Assembly (NCBI RefSeq): GCF_000300975.2
Contig: NZ_AEEC02000020.1
Location: forward strand, 32,283 to 96,282
Direction of reading: 5' to 3'
Source: Herbaspirillum frisingense GSF30
GTDB taxonomy: Bacteria; Pseudomonadota; Gammaproteobacteria; Burkholderiales; Burkholderiaceae_D
DNA: 64,000 nt
Shown here piece by piece: positions 57,239-64,000 of the stretch (positions are counted from its first letter, which is position 1; the number at the start of each line of letters is the position of its first letter). The notes under the pieces were generated by a model, which worked only from the letters and a program-made list of their open reading frames with translations, had not been told where the DNA came from and searched no databases. The translations under genes and the position numbers were made by a program.

Positions 57239-57292
57239 ATCACAACCATCACAACGATCACAGCGATCACAGCGATCACAGCGATCACAACC
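57239..57292. repeat. 9-bp tandem repeat between dppF and the M20 gene
   Basis: Six consecutive copies of ATCACARCS (ATCACAACC, ATCACAACG, three identical ATCACAGCG, ATCACAACC) fill most of the 91-base gap before the peptidase gene. The repeats end about 22 bases before the start codon. Slippage here would alter the leader length but no protein. Confidence 0.85.
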
Positions 57293-57314
57293 ACACCTAC
57301 AGAGGAGCAGCAGC

Positions 57315-58736
57315 ATGAGCAGAGCACAAGCCATCGCCGGCGTGGAAGCCTACTTCGACGACGGCCGTTTCATGGACACGCTCAAGCGCCGCGTGGCCAT
57401 CCGCACCGAGAGCCAGGAACCGGCCAGCCGTCCCATCCTGTACGACTACCTGCAGCAGGAGATCACGCCCTATCTGCAGTCGCTGGGCTTTGGCTGCGAG
57501 ATCATCGACAATCCGCTGCCCGGCGGCAGCCCCTTCCTGATCGCCGAGCGCACGGAGGAGGGCGCCGCCTTCACCCTGCTGACCTACGGTCATGGCGACG
57601 TGGTGCGCGGTTACGACAAGCAGTGGCGCAGCGGCCTGTCGCCGTGGGAGATCGTGGTCGAGGGTGAGCGCTGGTATGGGCGCGGCATCGCCGACAACAA
57701 GGCCCAGCACACCATCAACTTCGCCGCGCTGGAAGAGGTCATGAAGGTGCGTGGCGGCCAGCTGGGCTACAACGTCAAGCTGATCCTGGAAATGGGCGAG
57801 GAAACCGGCTCCCCCGGACTGAACGCGGTCTGCCAGCAATATGCCGAGCGCCTGAAGGCCGACCTCTTCATCGCCTCCGACGGGCCGCGTGTGAATGCAC
57901 CCACGCCGACCATGTTCCTGGGCTCGCGCGGCGGCTGCAACTTCGACCTGAAGTGCCATTTGCGTGATGGCGGCCACCACTCCGGCAACTGGGGCGGATT
58001 GTTGCGCAACCCCGGCGTGCGGCTGGCCAATGCGATTGCCTGCCTGGTCGACGAGCACGGCTGCATCCGCGTGCCGGCGCTGTTGCCGGATTCGCTGCCG
58101 CCCAGCGTGCGCAAGGCCCTGGCTGATGTGAAGCTGGGCGGTGGACCGACCGACCCCGAGATCGACGAAGACTGGGGCGAGCCCGACCTGACCCCGGCCG
58201 AGCGCGTGTTCGGCTGGAATACGCTGGAAGTGCTGGCCTTCAAGACCGGCAATCCCGAGGCACCGGTCAATGCCATCCCCGGTCAGGCCAGCGCGCATTG
58301 CCAGATCCGCTTCGTGGTCGGCAGCGACGATGCGCACTTCATCGAGCACATCCGCGCCCATCTGGACGAGCATGGCTATGACGACATCGAGGTCACGCTC
58401 TCGGGCGTGCAGTTCGCCGCCACCCGGCTCGACCCGGACGACGAATGGGTGCGCTGGGGCCTGGCCTCGATGCAGGAGACCAGCGGCAAGCAGCCCACGC
58501 TCCTGCCCAACCTGGGCGGCTCGCTGCCCAATGACGTGTTCTCCGAAACCCTGGGCCTGCCGACCCTGTGGGTGCCGCACTCCTATCCGGCCTGCTCACA
58601 GCACGCGCCCAACGAGCATATACTGGCCAGCGTGTCGCGCGAGTCGCTGCAACTGATGGCGGGTCTGTTCTGGGACCTGGCCGAGCAGGGCCGGCAAGTG
58701 CTGGCGCGACGCGCCCCATCACCGGAGAAGACATGA
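57315..58736 (+). CDS. M20 family metallopeptidase
   Basis: The 473-residue dipeptidase-like enzyme shows zinc-site residues in LTYGHGDVVRG (His and Asp), GRGIADNKAQHT (bridging Asp), EMGEETGSPG (catalytic Glu pair), ASDGPR and the C-terminal His in CSQHAPNEH. It is cytoplasmic, with the ribosome-binding site AGAGGAGCAGC. Its place behind the peptide importer suggests hydrolysis of the imported peptide. The next gene overlaps its stop. Confidence 0.9.
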   Translation: MSRAQAIAGVEAYFDDGRFMDTLKRRVAIRTESQEPASRPILYDYLQQEITPYLQSLGFGCEIIDNPLPGGSPFLIAERTEEGAAFTLLTYGHGDVVRGYDKQWRSGLSPWEIVVEGERWYGRGIADNKAQHTINFAALEEVMKVRGGQLGYNVKLILEMGEETGSPGLNAVCQQYAERLKADLFIASDGPRVNAPTPTMFLGSRGGCNFDLKCHLRDGGHHSGNWGGLLRNPGVRLANAIACLVDEHGCIRVPALLPDSLPPSVRKALADVKLGGGPTDPEIDEDWGEPDLTPAERVFGWNTLEVLAFKTGNPEAPVNAIPGQASAHCQIRFVVGSDDAHFIEHIRAHLDEHGYDDIEVTLSGVQFAATRLDPDDEWVRWGLASMQETSGKQPTLLPNLGGSLPNDVFSETLGLPTLWVPHSYPACSQHAPNEHILASVSRESLQLMAGLFWDLAEQGRQVLARRAPSPEKT

Positions 58737-59932
58737 ATCACCCCCACCCGCACAAGCTGTGCGAGGTCGCCGACCTGCACGACCTCCACGACGAGATCAC
58801 CGGCCTGCGCCGCCATATCCACCAGCATCCCGAGCTGTCTTTCCAGGAAGTCGATACCGCCGCACTGGTGGCCGAGCGCCTGCAGGAATGGGGCTATGCC
58901 GTGACCCGCCATATCGGTGGCAACGGCCTGGTGGCCACCCTGCGCGCAGGCAGCAGCACGCGCAGCATCGGCCTGCGGGCCGACATGGATGCCCTGCCGA
59001 TCCAGGAAGAGACCGGTCTGGACTGGGCCAGCGTCAAGCCCGGCGCCATGCATGCCTGCGGCCATGACGGCCATACCGCCATGCTGCTGGGCGCGGCCAA
59101 GCACCTGGCGCGCACCCGCCATTTCGACGGCACCCTGAACCTGATCTTCCAGCCGGCGGAAGAAGCCGGCTTCGACAGCGGCGCGCAAAAGATGCTGGCC
59201 GATGGCCTGTTCGAGCGCTTTCCCTGCGATGCCGTGTTCGGCATCCACAATCATCCGGGCGTGGAGACCGGCACCTTCATGTTCCGCAGCGGCCCCTTCA
59301 TGGCGGCCTGCGATACGGTCAAGATCCGCATCACCGGCCGGGGCAGCCACGCGGCCCGCCCGCATCTGTCGGTCGATCCGGTGGTGGCCGCGGCCAGCCT
59401 GGTGATGGCCTTGCAGACCGTCGTCTCGCGCAATGTCGATCCGATGGAAACCGCCGTGGTCACGGTGGGCAGCCTGCATGCGGGCAAGGCATCCAACGTG
59501 ATTCCCGAATTTGCCACCATGGAGCTGAGCGTGCGCTCCTTCAAGCCGGAAGTGCGCGAGCTGCTGGAGCAACGCATCCGCGCCCTGGTCAGCACCCACG
59601 CCGAGAGCTATGGCGCGCAGGCCAGCATCGAGTATCTGCGCGGCTATCCGGTGCTGGTCAACAGCGAGGCGGAGACCGACTTCGCCCGCAGCGTGGCCGA
59701 GGAACTGGTGGGGCCGGAGAAGGTGATCGCCCCCTTCGGACCGATTGCCGGCAGCGAAGACTTCGCCTACTTCCTGCAGCAACGGCCAGGTTGCTTCCTG
59801 CGCGTGGGCAATGGCCAGGGCAAGCCCATGCTGCACAATGCCGGCTACGATTTCAACGACGACAACATCCCCGTCGGCGCGGCCTACTGGACCCGGCTGG
59901 TGGAGCGCTGGATGCCGGTCAAGCCGGGCTGA
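58733..59932 (+). CDS. M20D amidohydrolase (hippurate hydrolase/aminoacylase-like)
   Basis: The 399-residue enzyme has the M20D signature: RRHIHQHPELSFQE, LRADMDALPIQEETG, MHACGHDGHTAMLLGAA (metal Cys and His), FQPAEEAGFDSGAQKML (catalytic Glu) and the final His near MLHNAGYDFND. Such enzymes release amino acids from N-acyl or auxin-type conjugates. The ATGA overlap with the preceding peptidase makes it the last gene of the transport operon. Plant indole-acetyl amino acid conjugates are one possible substrate class, which is inference. Confidence 0.92.
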   Translation: MNHPHPHKLCEVADLHDLHDEITGLRRHIHQHPELSFQEVDTAALVAERLQEWGYAVTRHIGGNGLVATLRAGSSTRSIGLRADMDALPIQEETGLDWASVKPGAMHACGHDGHTAMLLGAAKHLARTRHFDGTLNLIFQPAEEAGFDSGAQKMLADGLFERFPCDAVFGIHNHPGVETGTFMFRSGPFMAACDTVKIRITGRGSHAARPHLSVDPVVAAASLVMALQTVVSRNVDPMETAVVTVGSLHAGKASNVIPEFATMELSVRSFKPEVRELLEQRIRALVSTHAESYGAQASIEYLRGYPVLVNSEAETDFARSVAEELVGPEKVIAPFGPIAGSEDFAYFLQQRPGCFLRVGNGQGKPMLHNAGYDFNDDNIPVGAAYWTRLVERWMPVKPG

Positions 59933-60437
59933 TGCCACATTGATGGCACGTTGATGACGGGCGCTGCCTTGCGGCGCATATTCCGGCAATGCATAAGCGC
60001 ATGACGAATGCTTCGTTGTCGCCGCCACCGCGCGCCATTACAGTGGGTGCGTCTCCTCAGACGTCCTGGACTTGGACAATTCGAGCCTGAACCCGCCACG
60101 CGCAAGCCTGGCGGGTTTCTTTTTTTGCATGTTTCCCCGAAGCACCTATCGTTGTCGCGACGAGGATTTGCGCGGGAACGTAACTCCGCCGTGACTGCCG
60201 CGTGATTGCCGCTGCCCCTGCGAGATCCCTCTCGCGCCCCGCCAGCCCAGCGCCCGCCTACTGTTGAGCTGGATCAGGCAGTGTGGCGGGGTCAGGAATT
60301 CCCCGATGTTCGACGCCCGGCCGGATGACTACCATGGGAACCAATGAAACGCGGTCTGTGCTTTTGACTCCCGGCATCACAGTGGAGTCGTGATTGGCAC
60401 GCAAGACCTCGCCGAAGTATCTTGCCAGGAGCCAGTC
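59933..60437. other. Intergenic region after the transporter operon
   Basis: No gene is seen in these 505 bases apart from the terminator at 60090-60126. The terminator lies 158 bases after the last stop, so the stretch 59940-60090 may be a long 3' untranslated region or contain a small RNA. Short inverted repeats (CGTCTCCTCAGACG near 60050) are present. Confidence 0.4.
60090..60126 (+). terminator. Intrinsic terminator
   Basis: AACCCGCCA pairs with TGGCGGGTT over a ten-base loop and is followed by TCTTTTTTT. It is the first good terminator downstream of the peptide transporter operon. Confidence 0.85.
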
Positions 60438-60746
60438 ATGCACTTCATCACCGAATCCGTACCGGGTGAAATCACCCTGATGTTCATCAGTTACCTGGTG
60501 TTCTGCACCGTGTTGATGTACCTCTTCGTGAGGACCGACCGCGAGTGGGGCAGCCTGGAAGTATCGCTCGATGAACTGGCCGAGAACCGTCTGCCGCTGG
60601 CCAACGCCATGCGCTACGCGGCCGTGGAACGGGATGAACGCTCGATGTTCAACAACGGCCTGACCCGGCCTTCGTTGCAGCATTGCGCCCAGTATCACGA
60701 TGTGGATTGCACCTGCTTCATGCCGGAGCAGAAGAAGTCTGACTGA
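60438..60746 (+). CDS. Hypothetical protein with one membrane span
   Basis: Starting at ATG 60438 after CAGGAGCC, the product is 102 residues: a short N-terminus, a helix (LMFISYLVFCTVLMYLFV, about 13-31), then a soluble tail with three Cys and two His near the end (HCAQYHDVDCTCF). The Cys/His cluster could bind metal. No family is recognised. It stands alone. Confidence 0.6.
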   Translation: MHFITESVPGEITLMFISYLVFCTVLMYLFVRTDREWGSLEVSLDELAENRLPLANAMRYAAVERDERSMFNNGLTRPSLQHCAQYHDVDCTCFMPEQKKSD

Positions 60747-60779
60747 ATACCTGAGGGGAATCTGGAGGGGAGCGGTAAA

Positions 60780-61080
60780 GAGGGGAAGTAGCAGGTGGGG
60801 ATGTTGCAGGTGGGGGAGTAGTGGAGCAGTAAAGCAGTGAAGCAGTCGCGTTGCAGGTTCTAGGGGTAGTGCCTGCAACAAGGTAATACGGCAATACGGC
60901 AGTATCGGCAGTTTCCGCAGTAGCAGTGAGCAGCAGGCAGCAGCGAGCATGAGCCAAGGTTGTAGCGCGGTTGCAGTTGTCGTAGCAGTTGCAGTGGTCG
61001 GTGTCGTCGCAGTCGCAGTTGTTGTAGCAGTTGCAGTGGCAGTAGTAGTAGCAGTGGCAGTAGTAGTACGGCAGTAGCAG
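60780..61080. repeat. Low-complexity GCA/GTA-rich tract
   Basis: The plus strand is a run of degenerate six-base units such as GTAGCA, GTTGCA, GTGGCA and GTAGTA, densest at 60960-61080, with a looser GCAGT-rich part before it. It encodes only a compositionally absurd Thr/Ala-repeat on the minus strand, so I treat it as non-coding repeat. It fills most of the 478-base gap before the next gene. Confidence 0.7.
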
Positions 61081-61224
61081 CAAATATCTCTTGAGGGTGG
61101 AACGGCAAGTCGTGCAGCCGCTTTTGTTCCAAAGCGCGCGTCACGCGACGCAGACGTGCAGTGCGGCGTTTGCGTGAAGCGGCCTAGCGGCTTGCCCGTT
61201 CTTTTCCATGAGAAAATAGCGCCC

Positions 61225-61893
61225 ATGCAAAGCTCATCCTCCTCCGCGCAGTCCCTGCGCCCATTGATTCCCCTGGCCGATTACCAACGCATCTTCCGCG
61301 TCATCCATTCCGTGCTGCACAGCGTGGAAGCCGATATCCCGGCCGCCAGTTTCTTCTTCAGCGTCACCGCCGCGCAGATCCTCAAGAAGTTCTACAAGCG
61401 CAATGCCTTCCCGGTCGCCGGTGCCGCCTTCTATCTGATCCGCGAGGACGGTGGCGGCGCCTTGTCCTTCGGCACGTTGGCCGACGACGGCCAGAGCGTG
61501 GCCAGCACCCATGATGCGTTCCACGCCTGGGTGCAGTGCGACGGCTATGCCATCGACTTCATGGCGCCGCTGTTCCAGGAACTGCTGGTGTCGGCCGGCC
61601 ATCCGCTGCCGGTGCCGCGCCAGATGTTCCAGAAGGACCTCGGGCGCATGCGCGAGAGCGTGCAAGGGCTGGCGCAAGCCGGTGACTTCCACCTGGCCCC
61701 CAATCTGGAACTCACGCGTGAACTGCTGCAGCAGTTCATGGCCAAGAAAGCCCTGACCAATCTGTCGCAACTCTGTCTGGAATGGTTCCGCAAGCCGCCC
61801 AAGGCGATGCCGGACGATCTGGCCCTGCAGGGCGCCGATGGCGAAGTCTCGCGCATCAAGCTGCAAGCCACGCGTATCGACGGCGTCTGGTAA
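61225..61893 (+). CDS. DUF2026 family protein
   Basis: The 222-residue cytoplasmic protein starts at ATG 61225. It contains LIPLADYQRIFRVIHSVLHSV, PVAGAAFYLIREDGGGALSFG, AFHAWVQCDGYAIDFMAPLF and VPRQMFQKDL, which together fit the uncharacterised DUF2026 family. Conserved Cys, His and Asp in FHAWVQCDGYAIDF recall transglutaminase-like folds, but no activity is known. An open extension to 61156 lacks a ribosome-binding site. Confidence 0.75.
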   Translation: MQSSSSSAQSLRPLIPLADYQRIFRVIHSVLHSVEADIPAASFFFSVTAAQILKKFYKRNAFPVAGAAFYLIREDGGGALSFGTLADDGQSVASTHDAFHAWVQCDGYAIDFMAPLFQELLVSAGHPLPVPRQMFQKDLGRMRESVQGLAQAGDFHLAPNLELTRELLQQFMAKKALTNLSQLCLEWFRKPPKAMPDDLALQGADGEVSRIKLQATRIDGVW

Positions 61894-62122
61894 GACGCAC
61901 CGTTGTTTTTACAGGGACGGGATGAGGCGAATGCCTCCGAGGGGAGGGTGTGCTGGACAGGCGTCCAACACACCGTACGATCATGCATATCGGTTGCATG
62001 TACCGCACTAGGGTTCCTATATTAGGTCGCTGATGTGACGGCTTGATGACAGTGCTCCCTTCCCATCACCTTGTTCTGGCCGCGCGCGTTCCGGCTTTTC
62101 CTTCACATTTCTTCCACTGTCA

Positions 62123-62150
62123 TTGCACGGTCATACGGGCTGGCTAGACT
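62123..62150 (+). promoter_or_regulatory. Sigma70-type promoter candidate for a small RNA
   Basis: TTGCAC (62123-62128) and TAGACT (62145-62150) are separated by 16 bases. Transcription would start near 62157, about 60 bases before a strong terminator. Confidence 0.4.
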
Positions 62151-62156
62151 GCCGCC

Positions 62157-62217
62157 TGTCTCCTCTGTACCTGTACAGATGTTTTGCCTGCGATGCGAGC
62201 GCATCGCAGGCTTTTTT
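62157..62217 (+). ncRNA. Candidate small RNA of about 60 nt
   Basis: Two hairpins follow the promoter candidate: TCTGTAC/GTACAGA at 62164-62179 and a perfect 11-bp stem GCCTGCGATGC/GCATCGCAGGC with loop GAGC (62186-62211), then six T. The nearest upstream coding stop is 293 bases away, so the terminator probably does not serve that gene alone. No family is recognised. Expression data would be needed to confirm it. Confidence 0.4.
62186..62217 (+). terminator. Strong intrinsic terminator
   Basis: Perfect 11-bp GC-rich stem with a four-base loop followed by TTTTTT. It has no coding gene immediately upstream on this strand. Confidence 0.88.
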
Positions 62218-62496
62218 CTGCCGGGCAGCCGGATTCCCTTGCTTCAAGCTTCACGCCCATGCCGGACAGTGGCGTCGTAACCCGGCAGTACGCACACGTG
62301 TTGGAAGCCGCGGTCCTCCCTTCCCGCCGGGCGCTAGCCTGACGGTGCGCGGCGCGGGGTGCGTCGACCCCTCTTTGGCCGGTTTTGCTGGCGCCCCTGG
62401 CCCGTGGCCTCCCTGCCCGATCCTTCCCGCTGCCCACCGCTTGCACTCCCGCTGTTTTCCCTTTGCTTTCAGATACTTGCATCGCTTGCTAAGCGC

Positions 62497-63305
62497 TTGT
62501 CCACAGGCTTGCCACCAAAACATGTGGATATCCGTCCGGCGCCGGCCAGGTGGTCGATACTGATTTTATTGTGGTCGAAACAAGAAAATCCTTTTGAATC
62601 AATGTGTTAAGGCGCTTGTCCAGCCCTTGTCCACAGGCTTGCCACCAAAATGCGGGGATATCTCGCCAAAACCCAGGCCCCATCTGGCCTGGCGCTCGAT
62701 GCCTGTTCGCTGCCACGGACTGCGTCGAACATGAAAAATCCTTGTAAATCAGGGACTTGATCGTGTTGCCAAGGCATTGTCCACAGGCTTGCTCCCAAAA
62801 AATGTGGATATCCGCCAAAGACCGGTGAAATGTAGCTTCCCGATCCTGGGAATGTGCCTCCGGGAGAGGATTCTGGTCGGTTTCCAGGCCTTTGCCGAGC
62901 TTTGTTGCATCAACGAAAAGTTGTTTGAAATCAATCGCTTGAATGGCTTGTCAAGACCTTCTCCACAGGCTTGCCACCAGAAAATGTGGACAGCCGCGTG
63001 TCGCGCGCCAGGCAAGTGGTCGACAGGCAGCTGCTCATTTTTTGCCACTACCTGCGCCGCCGGGCAAAAGCGCTTTGGAATCAATGGCTTGTCTGGCTTG
63101 CCCAGCGTTTCTCCACAGGCTTGCTCCCAAAAAATGTGGATATCCGTCACGGTGCGGCTGCAGCGATGCATTGGGAAATCCGTGCAGGGTGTTTGCACAT
63201 TGCTTGCGCGGTGCGAAGGCGTGGAAAGAAAAGGCTTTGCAATCAAGGGCTTGGGAGGCTTGTCAAAGCCTTGTCCACAAGCTTGCCCCCGGAAAGTGTG
63301 GATAA
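62497..63305. repeat. Array of six inverted DnaA-box-like pairs (origin-like or DnaA-titration site)
   Basis: Six modules each hold a left 9-mer TTGTCCACA or TTCTCCACA (starts 62497, 62627, 62777, 62959, 63109, 63271) and a right, inverted 9-mer (62523, 62653, 62803, 62985, 63135, 63297). The right box is TGTGGATAT in three modules, degenerate in two, and a perfect TGTGGATAA in the last. The pitch within each pair is always 26 bases; modules are 130-182 bases apart. Between the boxes lies AGGCTTGCCACCAAAA or a close variant, and a further ~40 bases upstream are partly conserved (AATCAA...GGCTTG). No protein gene is credible here. Confidence 0.8.
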
Positions 63306-63378
63306 GGGCCTGCCTGGCGCAGGCCCCATCGGGGGAGAGGAGAAGCTGGGGATAAACCCCTCGGGGTAGAGAAAGTGA

Positions 63379-64000
63379 TCAGCCCTTGTCCGGAGCCGTA
63401 TAGGGTTCGACGCTGACCGCCTTCATGCTGTAGCTGGAGGCGCCCATGGAGGAGTCCGAGCGCTCCACCTTGATCACCCCGCTGATCCAGACGGCATCCA
63501 TGGTGCGCACGTTCTTGACGGCCTTGGCGCTGCGTACATGGATGATCTGGTTGGCCGGTGGCGGCGGGACGTGGATACAAGCGCCGAAGTAGGGCACCAG
63601 CAGGAATTCCTTGAGCGCCTCACCCTCGCGGTCCAGCGAGACCACGAATCCCGGCAGCCGCACCGGCTTGCCTTCCATGGAGGCATCCACCGGGGCGTCC
63701 TTCCAGTATTTCTTGGCCTTCCACAAGGCCGCATCGGCGCGCGGATCGTCGTCGGTCAACTGGTCCAGCTTCAGGTCCTTGAACGGCGCCATCGGGTCCC
63801 AGTCCTTGGGGATCAGCGCTTCCCAGGCGATTTCCTGGTAACCGTTGACCAGCTTGCCCGAGGCCTGGTAGGGCTGGTCGGTAACGGCGGGGCTCTGCTT
63901 GAGCTGTTCGCCGACCTGGTATTGGCCACTGCTGGCATCCGCCACGCCGCTGACGGTGCTGCCGGCGGCGGCACGGGCCGTGACCGCCGGCACCGCGCCG
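63379..64000 (-). CDS. DUF3299 family protein, N-terminus beyond window (partial)
   Basis: The frame is open to the window edge, so the N-terminus is missing. At least 205 residues are visible. The C-terminal domain shows IAWEALIPKDWDP, VRLPGFVVSLDREGEALKEFLLVPYFGACIHVPPPPANQ and VWISGVIKVERSDSSMG..., the DUF3299 pattern of periplasmic or lipoprotein-type proteins. The Cys-x-His in GACIHVPPPP could bind metal. The residues near the edge are Ala-rich. The function is unknown. Confidence 0.82.
   Translation of the reverse strand, partial: GAVPAVTARAAAGSTVSGVADASSGQYQVGEQLKQSPAVTDQPYQASGKLVNGYQEIAWEALIPKDWDPMAPFKDLKLDQLTDDDPRADAALWKAKKYWKDAPVDASMEGKPVRLPGFVVSLDREGEALKEFLLVPYFGACIHVPPPPANQIIHVRSAKAVKNVRTMDAVWISGVIKVERSDSSMGASSYSMKAVSVEPYTAPDKG

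Larger units (their letters stand above)
61894..62496. other. Non-coding region with a candidate promoter and terminator
   Basis: About 600 bases without a convincing protein gene. The part around 62123-62217 is annotated separately as a candidate small RNA. The remainder (62220-62496) is GC-rich with no feature recognised. Confidence 0.45.

Noticed and set aside
60258..61226. 322-residue minus-strand frame containing Thr/Ala-Thr repeats
   Set aside because: Encoded mainly by the low-complexity hexamer tract and crosses a real gene on the other strand.
62497..63305. CRISPR array
   Set aside because: Repeats are imperfect, paired as inverted boxes, and spaced 130-182 bases apart; no cas genes are nearby.

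Overview
The window looks like a chromosomal segment of a GC-rich betaproteobacterium, most likely an Oxalobacteraceae of the Herbaspirillum type. This is inferred from gene content (a complete cbb3 oxidase cluster with hemN and fnr, an acdS/acdR pair, yddG, EmrAB-type efflux, peptide-ABC operon) and GC-rich codon use. No marker gene such as 16S rRNA is present to prove it.

Layout. (1) Bases 1-11687 are the right end of a P2-like prophage. It has a divergent scaffold gene (gpO, cut by the window edge), terminase (gpP) and portal (gpQ). These are followed by about 8.6 kb of AT-richer cargo ending at a 21-base copy of the 3' end of an initiator tRNA (fMet), which I read as the attachment site. 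The cargo holds a small zinc-ribbon protein, a CheY-like receiver, a LexA-boxed operon whose first product carries a UmuD-like GFPSPAADY motif without a peptidase domain, a chemoreceptor with small partner genes, a pair of paralogous 111-114 residue proteins on either side of that block, and a compact restriction-modification locus (BglII-like nuclease, MT-A70 adenine methyltransferase, HTH protein). (2) 11.7-16.1 kb holds two acyltransferase-3 membrane proteins around a damaged IS3-family element. (3) 16.4-23.8 kb holds ordinary chromosomal genes: a receiver protein, argE, an MFS carrier, yhhQ, yddG, an outer-membrane barrel and an SMP-30 lactonase. (4) 23.9-35.9 kb is a respiration block: hemN, a TauE/SafE-like membrane protein, ccoI, ccoS, ccoNOQP, ccoG, ccoH, a small membrane protein and fnr. 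FNR boxes lie before hemN and ccoN and a weaker site lies before fnr, so the block can be read as a closed oxygen-response circuit. (5) 35.98-36.25 kb is a 272-bp MITE-like element with perfect terminal repeats. (6) 36.5-46.5 kb holds a desaturase, ompW, acdS with divergent acdR, a proline iminopeptidase, and a MarR-controlled tripartite efflux operon. (7) 47.2-50.4 kb is a subtilisin autotransporter split by a frameshift. (8) 50.5-59.9 kb is a LysR-flanked peptide ABC transporter operon ending in two M20 peptidases. (9) 60-64 kb holds a few hypothetical genes, a low-complexity tract, a candidate small RNA, and an 0.8-kb array of six inverted pairs of DnaA-box-like 9-mers.

The most unusual signals are the DnaA-box array at 62497-63305, where every pair has the same 26-base pitch, and the prophage cargo, which combines chemotaxis-type signalling, an SOS-controlled operon and a restriction-modification system. 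All functional statements are read from sequence by eye. No database search was possible.
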